Below are positions 24,997-32,770 of a stretch of DNA of 33,316 nucleotides, piece by piece. The translations under genes were made by a program, and so were the position numbers. Below the pieces are notes generated by a model. It searched no databases, was not told the origin of the DNA, and saw nothing but the letters and a program-made list of their open reading frames with translations. This DNA is from Bacteroidota bacterium (GTDB lineage Bacteria; Bacteroidota; Bacteroidia; UKL13-3). The number at the start of each line of letters is the position of its first letter. The first letter of the stretch is position 1. Location: the NCBI GenBank assembly GCA_947449515.1, contig CANFSD010000004.1:1-33316 (forward strand), given 5' to 3'.

Positions 24997-26250
24997 ATGG
25001 ATCTTTTTGAAAAACTACAGAAGAAAGCGGGCCCATTAGGCCAATATGCCGATGATGCCTACGGCTATTACATGTTTCCAAAATTAGAAGGCGAAATTGG
25101 TCCTGAAATGGATTTCCGAGGCCAAAAGATGCTTAATTGGAGCCTTAACAATTATTTAGGTTTAGCCAATCACCCAGAAGTTCGTCAGACCGATGCAGAA
25201 GCCGCAGCCAAATTTGGCTTAGGTTACCCAATGGGTGCGCGCATGATGAGTGGTAACTCTGTATACCATGAGCAATTAGATAGAGAATTAGCTGCATTTG
25301 AATCAAAAGAAGATGCTGTATTATTAAACTATGGATACCAAGGAATGGTGAGTGCCATTGACGCCATGGTTGATAGACATGATGTTATTGTATATGATGC
25401 CGAAAGTCATGCATGTATTGTTGATGGCGTAAGGCTTCACATGGGCAAGCGTTTTGTGTTTGAACACAACGACATGGAAAGCTTAGAAAAGCAATTACAA
25501 CGTGCCACCAGGTTAACGCAAGAATCTGGAGGAGCCATTTTGGTAATTACCGAAGGTGTATTTGGAATGACTGGTGCACAAGGCAGGTTAAAAGATATTG
25601 TTGCTTTAAAATCAAAATACAATTTCCGCTTATTTGTAGATGATGCACATGGTTTTGGCACTATGGGTAAAACAGGTGCTGGAACGGGTGAAGAGCAAAA
25701 TTGCCAAGATGGTATTGATATATATTTTGGAACTTTTGCCAAATCTATGGCCTTAATTGGTGGATTTATTGCTGCCAATAAAGAAGTTGTAAAATTCTTA
25801 CGTTACAATTTACGCTCACAGATTTACGCGAAATCAGTTCCAATGCCTATAGTAATTGGAGCCCTAAAAAGGTTAGACCTTATCCGTAAACACCCAGAAT
25901 TCAGAGAGAATTTATGGAAAGTTGTTACCGCGTTGCAAACAGGCTTAAAGGCAGAAGGCTTTGATTTGGGTCGAACCAACTCTCCTGTATCTCCTGTAAT
26001 TATGCACGGAACGGTTGCCGAATCTACTGCAGTGGTTCACGACTTAAGAGAAAACTTCCATATTTTCTGTTCAGTGGTGGTTTACCCAGTTATTCCAAAA
26101 GGTATGATCTTATTGCGATTAATACCAACTGCCGTTCATACGGTAGAACAAGCAGAAATAACCATTAAGGCTTTCAAAGAAATCAGAGAGAAATTGAAAG
26201 ATGGTTCATACAATAACGACAAAGTAATTAATATGGCAGAAAAAAATTGA
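24997..26250 (+). CDS. PLP-dependent alpha-oxoamine synthase (serine palmitoyltransferase / 2-amino-3-ketobutyrate CoA ligase-like)
   Basis: A 417-residue enzyme of the family that condenses an amino acid with an acyl-CoA with loss of CO2. Seen: LNWSLNNYLGLANHP (residues 46-60), ESHACIVDG (136-144, His138 stacking on PLP), FVDDAHGFG (213-221, Asp and His of the cofactor site), and GTFAKSMALIGGF with Lys249 forming the Schiff base. The opening MDLFEKLQKKAGPLGQYADDAYGYY and overall length match a well-conserved Bacteroidota subgroup often annotated as 2-amino-3-ketobutyrate CoA ligase or SPT. Sphingolipid or sulfonolipid (capnine) backbone synthesis is plausible because this phylum makes both, but the amino-acid substrate is not resolved. 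The ATG at 24997 is preferred to a TTG at 24970, which lies within the promoter box. Confidence 0.86.
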   Translation: MDLFEKLQKKAGPLGQYADDAYGYYMFPKLEGEIGPEMDFRGQKMLNWSLNNYLGLANHPEVRQTDAEAAAKFGLGYPMGARMMSGNSVYHEQLDRELAAFESKEDAVLLNYGYQGMVSAIDAMVDRHDVIVYDAESHACIVDGVRLHMGKRFVFEHNDMESLEKQLQRATRLTQESGGAILVITEGVFGMTGAQGRLKDIVALKSKYNFRLFVDDAHGFGTMGKTGAGTGEEQNCQDGIDIYFGTFAKSMALIGGFIAANKEVVKFLRYNLRSQIYAKSVPMPIVIGALKRLDLIRKHPEFRENLWKVVTALQTGLKAEGFDLGRTNSPVSPVIMHGTVAESTAVVHDLRENFHIFCSVVVYPVIPKGMILLRLIPTAVHTVEQAEITIKAFKEIREKLKDGSYNNDKVINMAEKN

Positions 26251-26334
26251 CAAAATATTGTCGATTGAATTTCGTTAGTTTGACAACTTACATCATTGGA
26301 ACTTGAAGAACTAAGCTAAACCAAAATTAAATAA

Positions 26335-26793
26335 ATGACTATTAAAAAAATCGGTTTTCTATTGCTCATTTTTGCAGCAATCTCTTTTAAATCTGCTGAA
26401 GAAATTAAATGGCTTGACTTTAACAAAGGCTATGATTTAGCCAAAAAGAAAAACAAGATCATGTTGGTAGATGTGTACACAGATTGGTGCGGTTGGTGCA
26501 AGCGCATGGACAGAGATGCCTATGCAAAAGAAGGTATCATTAAAGCGGTGAATGCAGATTTTGTTGCCGTTAAATTTAACCCAGAAATTCAAGGTGTAAC
26601 CTATACGTTTGATGGTAAAAATTATACCGGCGAACAATTAGCGGGTGTAATTAGTAACTATCAAATTAATGGTTACCCTACAACTATTTTTATTTACCCT
26701 AAAGGTAAAAAACTAGAGGTTATGGCGGGTTACAGAAATGCAGAGCAGTTGGCTCCAATTTTATCCGACATAAAACAGAAATTCCGTAATTAA
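26335..26793 (+). CDS. Exported thioredoxin-fold protein with CGWC active site
   Basis: A 152-residue protein with an N-terminal hydrophobic export signal (KKIGFLLLIFAAISF) and a thioredoxin-like domain. Residues 44-58 read LVDVYTDWCGWCKRM, with the redox pair Cys52/Cys55 in the CxxC. The cis-proline segment is NGYPTTIFIYPKGK. The C-G-W-C sequence and the insertion around GVTYTFDGKNYTGEQLAG resemble the DUF255/thioredoxin_7 type proteins common in Bacteroidota periplasm. The substrate and its reductant are unknown. It follows the alpha-oxoamine synthase by 84 bases on the same strand and ends before a bidirectional terminator, so it may be read through from the upstream promoter. Confidence 0.85.
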   Translation: MTIKKIGFLLLIFAAISFKSAEEIKWLDFNKGYDLAKKKNKIMLVDVYTDWCGWCKRMDRDAYAKEGIIKAVNADFVAVKFNPEIQGVTYTFDGKNYTGEQLAGVISNYQINGYPTTIFIYPKGKKLEVMAGYRNAEQLAPILSDIKQKFRN

Positions 26794-26816
26794 TAGTTTA
26801 CAGAACTTTTCATAAT

Positions 26817-26852
26817 AAAAAAGCCGCTCATGAATTCATGAGCGGCTTTTTT
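26817..26852. terminator. Bidirectional intrinsic terminator between the thioredoxin gene and lipA
   Basis: A perfect 36-base palindrome: A6-GCCGCTCATGAA pairs with its exact complement TTCATGAGCGGC-T6, with a small central loop. The A and T runs allow it to stop transcription from both the plus-strand gene ending at 26793 and the minus-strand gene ending at 26867. Confidence 0.94.
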
Positions 26853-26866
26853 ATTGAATAATTCAA

Positions 26867-27733
26867 TTATATATGGCGTTCTGCATGGTAAGAAGACCTT
26901 ACCAATGCGCCAGATTCTACATAATTAAAGCCCATTGCCAATCCAGCTTCCTTGTAATAAGCAAATTGTTCTGGCGTAATAAATGCTTCAACATTCACAT
27001 GCATTTTTGTAGGTTGTAGGTATTGCCCCAAGGTTAATACATCACAGTTGTGTGCTGCCAAATCTTGCATTACCTCAAGCACTTCCTGTTCGGTTTCACC
27101 AAGCCCAAGCATAACACCACTTTTTGTTCTACGTCCGCGCGCTTTGGTTAGTTTAATTTGCTCTAAACTTCTTTCGTATTTGGCTTGTGGACGCACCTTG
27201 CGGTACAAACGTTTTACCGTTTCCATATTGTGAGAAACAACTTCTGGTTTTTCATCTAAAACTTGGTATAACAAATCCCAATGTGAAAGAAAATCTGGAA
27301 TCAAAACTTCCATAGTTGTTCCTGGGCTTTCTTGTTTAACCATTCGAATGGTATCTGCCCAAACTTTTGCACCTTTATCTGGCAATTCATCCCTGTTCAC
27401 CGAAGTGATTACAGCGTGTTTTACTTTCATTAAACGAATGGCATCTGCTACCCTGCGAGGTTCATCTAAATCATAATTATGTGCCCTACCTGTTGCCACG
27501 GCGCAAAAGGAGCAGCTTCGGGTACAAGTATTACCCAAAATCATGAAGGTTGCCGTTCCCTCTCCCCAACATTCACCCATATTTGGGCAATTGCCGCTTT
27601 CACAAATGGTGTGTAATTTATGTTCATCAACCAAACGACGAACATTTCTGTAATTCTCGCCGGTAGGCAATTTCACTTTAAGCCAACTAGGCTTTTTTAC
27701 TTTCTCTTCTCCTAATACTGGTAATTCAATCAT
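26867..27733 (-). CDS. lipA: Lipoyl synthase LipA
   Basis: A radical-SAM enzyme inserting two sulfurs into protein-bound octanoyl groups to make lipoate. The 288-residue protein shows both iron-sulfur sites: the auxiliary cluster cysteines Cys44, Cys49 and Cys55 ([17 protein letters not shown]) and the radical-SAM Cys70, Cys74 and Cys77 ([14 protein letters not shown]). The C-terminal [14 protein letters not shown] supplies the conserved serine ligand. The ATG at 27733 is used; a GTG lies one codon earlier. It follows the stop of the outer-membrane-type gene by 3 bases, so the two share a transcript that ends at the 26817-26852 hairpin. LipB is about 25 kb away on the same strand. Confidence 0.97.
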   Translation of the reverse strand: MIELPVLGEEKVKKPSWLKVKLPTGENYRNVRRLVDEHKLHTICESGNCPNMGECWGEGTATFMILGNTCTRSCSFCAVATGRAHNYDLDEPRRVADAIRLMKVKHAVITSVNRDELPDKGAKVWADTIRMVKQESPGTTMEVLIPDFLSHWDLLYQVLDEKPEVVSHNMETVKRLYRKVRPQAKYERSLEQIKLTKARGRRTKSGVMLGLGETEQEVLEVMQDLAAHNCDVLTLGQYLQPTKMHVNVEAFITPEQFAYYKEAGLAMGFNYVESGALVRSSYHAERHI

Positions 27734-27736
27734 CAC

Positions 27737-28492
27737 TTAATTTCTATTTCCAAAATCGTATGCAATATAAAATCCGTAAAACAGCTGGTTGTAATTGGTA
27801 TGCGCCATAATAGGTATACCTTGCGTAAAGGCATCAACCGTAACTCCCGCCTCCAGGCACCTCATTTCATCGGCATATTGCCCCCACTCTACCTGAAATG
27901 CTGCTCTACCAAAACCGCCTAATTTAACCTGGGTTTCACCAAATCCCCTAAAAAAACTTGAGTTGCCATATATCCTGTAGATGTCTGTATGCTTTTCTGG
28001 ATCATACTTTTCACTTACATAATAGCCTTCTCCAGGCATATTATCATATTGGTACAATACCTCTAAATAAACAGGCTTTAAGAAGGCAACTGTTGCGCCC
28101 AAACTATAAACGAAATTAACGCCAACGGCATTTTTATAGGGCCTATCTGCAATAACTACCGTTTGCCCAAGGCTAGTTCTTAGAAAAAAAGCAACATTCA
28201 TTCTACCAAAAGAATATTGGCTCTGACTTTGGGTATACCCTTGTCTGCGCACCTCCTTAGGATGGCGAATGCGTGAAAAATCAAATTCTAAATGGTTTTG
28301 TTGCTTACCCGTTTTATGCCAACCATAACGGTAATAAAGTCCTGTAGACGCAAATGAATTTCTATCAACCCCAAATAAATGACTTTGGGTATACATCAAT
28401 TGCGGTTCGGTAATAGGCGCATTTTGTGCAATTAGCTGATTTGCTAGTGATAACATGCAAAACAGAAAAAAGAAATTCCTGAACTTTTTCAA
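27737..28492 (-). CDS. Secreted, probable outer-membrane beta-barrel protein, unrecognised (TTG start)
   Basis: A 251-residue protein of unknown function. The only start that keeps a full signal peptide is TTG at 28492-28490, giving MKKFRNFFFLFCMLSLANQLIAQ. The next ATG is inside the hydrophobic core. The mature part is rich in alternating Tyr/Phe/Gly strands (FASTGLYYRYGWHK, NAVGVNFVYSLGATVAF, YLEVLYQYD, FYGFYIAYDFGNRN), consistent with a small outer-membrane barrel. I do not recognise the family. It lies 3 bases upstream of lipA on the same transcript, and 34 bases from the divergent OsmC gene. No functional link with lipoate synthesis is evident. Confidence 0.7.
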   Translation of the reverse strand: MKKFRNFFFLFCMLSLANQLIAQNAPITEPQLMYTQSHLFGVDRNSFASTGLYYRYGWHKTGKQQNHLEFDFSRIRHPKEVRRQGYTQSQSQYSFGRMNVAFFLRTSLGQTVVIADRPYKNAVGVNFVYSLGATVAFLKPVYLEVLYQYDNMPGEGYYVSEKYDPEKHTDIYRIYGNSSFFRGFGETQVKLGGFGRAAFQVEWGQYADEMRCLEAGVTVDAFTQGIPIMAHTNYNQLFYGFYIAYDFGNRN

Positions 28493-28497
28493 ATGAT

Positions 28498-28516
28498 TAA
28501 CTTTGCTTCAAATCTA
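28498..28516. promoter_or_regulatory. Overlapping divergent promoter -7 elements (OsmC gene / barrel-lipA unit)
   Basis: TAACTTTG (28498-28505, plus) and TAGATTTG (28516-28509, minus) both match TAnnTTTG and are only 3 bases apart in the 34-base divergent gap. The -33 regions would lie inside the opposite coding sequences, and neither has a clear TTTG there. Polymerase could not occupy both at once. Confidence 0.42.
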
Positions 28517-28526
28517 TAAAAAAAAC

Positions 28527-28934
28527 ATGGCAACTTCAGAAGTAGTTTACCAAGGCGAATTAAGGTGTAAAGCTAAACATTTACAATCAGAAAGCATAAT
28601 TGTTACAGATGCTCCCATTGATAACCATGGCAAAGGTGAAGCATTTTCTCCAACCGATTTATTGGCAACCTCATTAGGTGTATGTATGCTAACCATTATG
28701 GGTATTGAAGCCAATAAACATAAAATTAATATAGATGGAACCCAACTGAGTATTACCAAGCATATGGGCACAATGCCCAGGAGGGTAACAAAAATTGAAG
28801 TAAAAGTGATGGTACCAACCCTTGGGCTGACCGATAGGCAAAAAGCCGCTTTAACAGAGGCTGGAATTAATTGCCCTGTAGCTAAAAGCTTGCATCCTGA
28901 TTTAATTCAGGACATTGAATTTAACTACAATTAG
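28527..28934 (+). CDS. OsmC family protein
   Basis: A 135-residue protein of the OsmC/Ohr/YhfA superfamily, cysteine-dependent peroxidase-type enzymes that reduce organic hydroperoxides. Seen: FSPTDLLATSLGVCMLTIMG, with Cys53 in the conserved LGxC position, and INCPVAKSL near the C-terminus, the second family cysteine. DAPIDNHGKGEAFSPTD is also characteristic of the YhfA-like OsmC branch more than of Ohr. The ATG at 28527 is chosen; the frame opens at a TTG 24 bases earlier. Its stop overlaps the 3' end of the small lipoprotein gene on the other strand by 4 bases. Whether it is a peroxidase or a sulfur-chemistry enzyme is unresolved. Confidence 0.9.
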   Translation: MATSEVVYQGELRCKAKHLQSESIIVTDAPIDNHGKGEAFSPTDLLATSLGVCMLTIMGIEANKHKINIDGTQLSITKHMGTMPRRVTKIEVKVMVPTLGLTDRQKAALTEAGINCPVAKSLHPDLIQDIEFNYN

Positions 28935-29044
28935 AAGCTAACTCCTATGGCAGGAACTGGAATAGAAAACTTGGGGCAGCTTCCTTTACAAGCACTTAAG
29001 CTCAATAGAGCAAAAATGGCGATGGCATAAATTATCTTTTTCAT
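28931..29044 (-). CDS. Very small lipoprotein (37 aa)
   Basis: ATG at 29044 encodes a textbook lipoprotein signal, MKKIIYAIAIFALLSLSAC, with lipobox L-S-A-Cys19. The mature chain is only 19 residues (CKGSCPKFSIPVPAIGVSF). An in-frame reading extends further upstream, but the MKKII start is much better. It converges on the OsmC gene (4-base overlap of stop regions) and diverges from the THUMP-like methyltransferase gene, whose start is 18 bases away. No known family comes to mind. Such tiny lipoproteins are often missed by gene finders. Confidence 0.6.
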   Translation of the reverse strand: MKKIIYAIAIFALLSLSACKGSCPKFSIPVPAIGVSF

Positions 29045-29061
29045 TCTAAAATTATTAACTA

Positions 29062-30267
29062 TTGAATACAACGAGCTCCATAAGGCAACTATTGCAAACA
29101 TTTGATTTGGAAGGTTTTTTGACCCAAAACAAACAAATGGATGCAAATATATTCTTATTAACCCACAAAAGTAATAAAAATGATTTGAATTGGCTATTAG
29201 CAGAGCAAATCAAATTATATCCCAAGGCAATAAACAAACTTCCTCATTTTGTTAAAAACCATTGTTGGTTCACCTCAAAAAGTTATGAGCAAGCCAGCGG
29301 GGAAGCCTCTGCACAGTTCAAAGCATCCCTGCTAAAGGGTAGGAATTTATTGGATTTATCTGGCGGATTAGGGGTTGATGATTGGGCTTTTTCACAAAAT
29401 TTTGACAATGTAATCTCCTTAGATCCAGATATAAGCCTCAATGATATTGTTAGGGAAAACTTTCATCGACTGCAGCGAAAAAACATAGAAAGAATAAGCA
29501 TTAGCGCAGAAGAATACCTTTTAAATACGCAAGAAAAATTCGACCTCATATACCTAGATGCCGACAGAAGACCAGCCCAAGGGAAAAGTTATTTCTTGAG
29601 CAATGATGCACCCAATTTTTTAGAAATTCAGGATACTTGCTTTTCCCTTACATCCAAAATTCTCCTGAAACTTTCGCCCATGGCAGACCTCCATTACCTT
29701 CAAGAAACCCTTTCACACATAGAGAAAATTATTGTTGTAGGAGACAAAAAGGAAGTAAAGGAAGTATTGGTTTTATTAAACAGCTCCAATGAATCGAAAC
29801 CAATTATTGAAAGTGTATTATTGCTAGAAGGTGAGGAAAACCGCCATTTTTCAAGTAAAAATGATATAAAATTAGGAATTAGCCAGGTTGATTCGGAAGC
29901 TGGCTTTTTCTTTGAACCCCATGTGGTAATCATTAAAGCCCAACTCAGTTTAAATTACGCAAACGCTTGCGGTTTGAACCAATTGGCAATTAATAGCTCC
30001 TTTTATATTGGAAAGCACTTACCAGCAAATTTCATGGGACGTAGTTTTGAAATAGTAAAGGCATTTGAATTTTCCAAAAGTGTCTTTATACAATATTTAA
30101 AATCAGCACAATTGGATCAGGCCAATATTACCAAACGTAATTTTGTGTTAAGTGTTGAAGAAATTAGAAAAGCCTATAAAATAAAAGAGGGTGGCAAAGA
30201 CTATTTATTCTTTAGCACCCTCTCTGATGGAACCCGTATGGTTTATCACTGTATTAAAACAGCCTAG
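29062..30267 (+). CDS. SAM-dependent methyltransferase with THUMP-like C-terminal domain (PG_1098 type)
   Basis: A class I methyltransferase of the Bacteroidota PG_1098/THUMP-like family, thought to act on RNA; the target is unknown. Of 401 residues, the central Rossmann domain shows motif I LLDLSGGLGVDDWAF (96-110), the acidic SAM ligand at VISLDPD (Asp121), and DLIYLDADRRPAQGK (161-175), where DADRR replaces the usual DPPY-like motif IV. The C-terminal part (about 325-401, ending SDGTRMVYHCIKTA) is the THUMP-like fold. The reading frame has no ATG before residue 26, so a TTG at 29062 is taken as start. The N-terminal segment it adds (RQLLQTFDLEGFL) fits the family. Its stop overlaps the end of the convergent transglycosylase gene by 4 bases. 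Confidence 0.85.
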   Translation: MNTTSSIRQLLQTFDLEGFLTQNKQMDANIFLLTHKSNKNDLNWLLAEQIKLYPKAINKLPHFVKNHCWFTSKSYEQASGEASAQFKASLLKGRNLLDLSGGLGVDDWAFSQNFDNVISLDPDISLNDIVRENFHRLQRKNIERISISAEEYLLNTQEKFDLIYLDADRRPAQGKSYFLSNDAPNFLEIQDTCFSLTSKILLKLSPMADLHYLQETLSHIEKIIVVGDKKEVKEVLVLLNSSNESKPIIESVLLLEGEENRHFSSKNDIKLGISQVDSEAGFFFEPHVVIIKAQLSLNYANACGLNQLAINSSFYIGKHLPANFMGRSFEIVKAFEFSKSVFIQYLKSAQLDQANITKRNFVLSVEEIRKAYKIKEGGKDYLFFSTLSDGTRMVYHCIKTA

Positions 30268-31517
30268 ACCTTATTGGAATATATTTTTAGTTTTTGTCCG
30301 CGTGAGACCTTGTTTTTCCTAATTACACCTTTGTTCCAGCGCTTTAAATCGGCCACACTTACATCAAACTTCCGTGCAATTTTTGCCAAGTAATCTCCAC
30401 TTTTAACCTTATAAACAATTTTCTCCGGACGGGCATTTTCAATTTCACGGTTCATCGCAATCAGGTCTTGGTTCAACTGATTGCTCAAATTAGTGTCATT
30501 GCGCAAGGCTGCAACTTTTACAGCCATGTGGTATGGCAAGGTAAGTACCACACCGTTGCTAGAAAAAGGTATTACCCCACGACGAAGAGATGGGTTGTAA
30601 TTGCGAATTTCTTCTGTTGTTGTATTGAGGGCTAAAGCCAATTTTTCAATTGACATCCTATTATCTACAATAACCGTATCTAGGTGAAAATACATTTCAT
30701 CTTCAGCAGGATAAATATTATGCTCGCTGGCATAGTTCATTACATAAGCTGCTGCTATGAATGCCGGCACATAACCTCGGGTTTCACGAGGTAAATAAGG
30801 CATTATTTCCCAAATATTACGTTTACCACCAGACCTACGAATGGCTTTAGAAACATTACCCGGACCGCAATTATAACTTGCTATTACGAGCAACCAATCG
30901 CCATAAATACGGTATGAATTTTTAAAATATTTTACAGCCGCCTCGGTAGATTTGATAATATCTTTTCTATCGTCAATGTAAGAATCTGAACGCAAACCGT
31001 ACATTCTTCCGGTTGGAGCCATAAACTGCCATAGACCGGCTGCACCTACAGGAGAGATGGCCCTTTGGTTCAAAGCACTTTCAATAACTGCCAAATACTT
31101 CAATTCCATTGGCACATTTTCACGATCGAAAACCTCTTCAAAAATGGGAAAGTAGAACTTAGAACTGCTTAATACTTTACTTACCAATTTGCGCTTGCGG
31201 TTGGCATATAAATCAATATATGCTCTAACTTGTTGGTTATATTCAAGCGGAATTTCAGTTTCTAAAAGACTTAAACGGAAGGCATATGTTGAATCAGAGT
31301 AAACAGGAATATCACCTTCATCAAAACCATAAATATTTAACTCTCCAGCATCTGTAACTGGGTATAATTTGTTTCTCCAATGAAGGGTATTGCTATCAAT
31401 TTTAGCCACCAGCGCGTCTCGGTCCGAACCAAAACCGCCCACAAGTGGTTGAGCAGCAAGGCCAGTAACCACAGTAGTTAGGACTAAAATTAAATATTTT
31501 ATTTTCTTATTCAACAT
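30264..31517 (-). CDS. MltD-like membrane-bound lytic transglycosylase with LysM domain
   Basis: A periplasmic peptidoglycan-cleaving enzyme forming 1,6-anhydro-muropeptides. The 417 residues comprise an N-terminal export signal (KIKYLILVLTTVVTGLAAQ), a helical leader, and an SLT-type catalytic domain with AVIESALNQRAISPVGAAGLWQFM, where Glu146 is the catalytic acid. Downstream are the family segments LLVIASYNCGPGNVSKAI and PRETRGYVPAFIAAAYV. A single LysM near the C-terminus (about 370-417, VKSGDYLAKIARKFDVSVADL) binds glycan. This is the usual MltD arrangement in Bacteroidota, which carry one or two LysM copies. It starts at ATG 31517; TATATTTG at 31547-31540 is a likely -7 box. It is convergent with the methyltransferase gene. 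Confidence 0.92.
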   Translation of the reverse strand: MLNKKIKYLILVLTTVVTGLAAQPLVGGFGSDRDALVAKIDSNTLHWRNKLYPVTDAGELNIYGFDEGDIPVYSDSTYAFRLSLLETEIPLEYNQQVRAYIDLYANRKRKLVSKVLSSSKFYFPIFEEVFDRENVPMELKYLAVIESALNQRAISPVGAAGLWQFMAPTGRMYGLRSDSYIDDRKDIIKSTEAAVKYFKNSYRIYGDWLLVIASYNCGPGNVSKAIRRSGGKRNIWEIMPYLPRETRGYVPAFIAAAYVMNYASEHNIYPAEDEMYFHLDTVIVDNRMSIEKLALALNTTTEEIRNYNPSLRRGVIPFSSNGVVLTLPYHMAVKVAALRNDTNLSNQLNQDLIAMNREIENARPEKIVYKVKSGDYLAKIARKFDVSVADLKRWNKGVIRKNKVSRGQKLKIYSNKV

Positions 31518-31539
31518 GTGTATTTGACAGTAGGAATCC

Positions 31540-31547
31540 CAAATATA
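31540..31547 (-). promoter_or_regulatory. Candidate -7 element of the transglycosylase promoter
   Basis: TATATTTG on the minus strand, 23-30 bases before the ATG at 31517. A second match, TACCTTTG, lies at 31585-31578. Neither has a TTTG at -33 spacing. The rest of the 188-base divergent gap to lpxK shows no other recognisable site. Confidence 0.38.
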
Positions 31548-31705
31548 CGTAGGATAACCATCATAACTTTATTTCTACAAAGGTAAGTATCCACAGCATA
31601 TTTTCCTAATAAACGCCAAATGAGCAGTTTAGAGTACACTTTACGAGATTTTTCTAAAAAATTGACACAAAAAGGGGAACTTGCATGTCTAAAATTGTTT
31701 GAATT

Positions 31706-32770
31706 TTGAACTTATTTCAACTCCTTCTATTACCCTTATCACTTCTTTACCAATTGGTTCTGCGCCTCAGAAACAGTTTGTATTCGCGTGGTATTTTTGG
31801 AGTAACCACTTTTGATTTACCCATCATTAATGTGGGTAATTTGGCATTTGGCGGAACTGGTAAAACACCCCACATTGAATACCTTATCAGACTATTAAAG
31901 GAAAAGCATAAAGTTGCCGTTTTGAGCCGAGGTTACAAGCGAAAAACAACAGGATATTTATTTGGAGATGAACATGCCACTGCCATGAGTTTGGGCGATG
32001 AGCCTTACCAAATATTTAGAAAGTTCAGAGATATTGTGGTGGCAGTTGCTGAAAACAGGGTTTTGGGCGTTCCCTATTTATTATTTGATGCACCAGAAAC
32101 AGAAGTCATCTTATTAGACGATGCCTACCAGCACAGGGCAATAAAACCCGGCTTAAACATTTTATTAACCGAACAAAATCGTTTGTATATTAACGACCAT
32201 TTGGCTCCAGTCGGATACTTAAGAGAATATGCCAGCGCTGCAGAACGTGCCGATTGTATTGTTGTTACTAAATGTAAAACAGACCTTAGCCTAGAAGAAA
32301 GAAAAAGTATCATTGCTCAATTGAAACCATTGGGCCACCAAAGTGTCTATTTCTCCTTTTTAAAATACGGTGAATTGGTTTCCTATTTTGAGCCCTCAGT
32401 GGCAAATGAAACAAATGCAGTTCTTGCTTTTGCTGGAATTGCCAACCCGCAACCTTTCTTCCAATACCTTGAATCAAAATATCAACATGTAATTACCAAT
32501 TCATTTCCTGACCACCACCAGTTATCAGAAATTGAAATTGAGCGATTGCTTGAAACTTTTGATGAAATAAAAAGTGACCATAAAATAATTGTATCCACTG
32601 AAAAAGATTTTCAAAAATTGGTTCAAGGTCCACAAGCAGAAAAATTAAAACAATATCCCTTCTATTTTATACCCATTGAAGTTGCTTTCTTTGCAGAGGA
32701 CAGCAGCAATTTCAATCAAAAAGTAATTCAATATGTTAGCGAAAATAGCACAAACACATACGTACCTTAA
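31706..32770 (+). CDS. lpxK: Tetraacyldisaccharide 4'-kinase LpxK
   Basis: Phosphorylates the 4' position of the lipid A disaccharide precursor at the inner-membrane face, the last step before Kdo addition. The 354-residue protein opens with a short membrane-associated helix (LFQLLLLPLSLLYQLVLRLR), followed by INVGNLAFGGTGKTPHIEYL with the P-loop GGTGKT (residues 49-54), LSRGYKR, GDEPYQIF and ILLDDAYQHR, all signature segments. No ATG or GTG exists upstream in frame, so TTG at 31706 is the probable start; it yields the expected N-terminal helix. The 3' end overlaps the purine nucleoside phosphorylase ATG by 38 bases in another frame, implying co-transcription and coupled translation. Confidence 0.93.
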   Translation: MNLFQLLLLPLSLLYQLVLRLRNSLYSRGIFGVTTFDLPIINVGNLAFGGTGKTPHIEYLIRLLKEKHKVAVLSRGYKRKTTGYLFGDEHATAMSLGDEPYQIFRKFRDIVVAVAENRVLGVPYLLFDAPETEVILLDDAYQHRAIKPGLNILLTEQNRLYINDHLAPVGYLREYASAAERADCIVVTKCKTDLSLEERKSIIAQLKPLGHQSVYFSFLKYGELVSYFEPSVANETNAVLAFAGIANPQPFFQYLESKYQHVITNSFPDHHQLSEIEIERLLETFDEIKSDHKIIVSTEKDFQKLVQGPQAEKLKQYPFYFIPIEVAFFAEDSSNFNQKVIQYVSENSTNTYVP

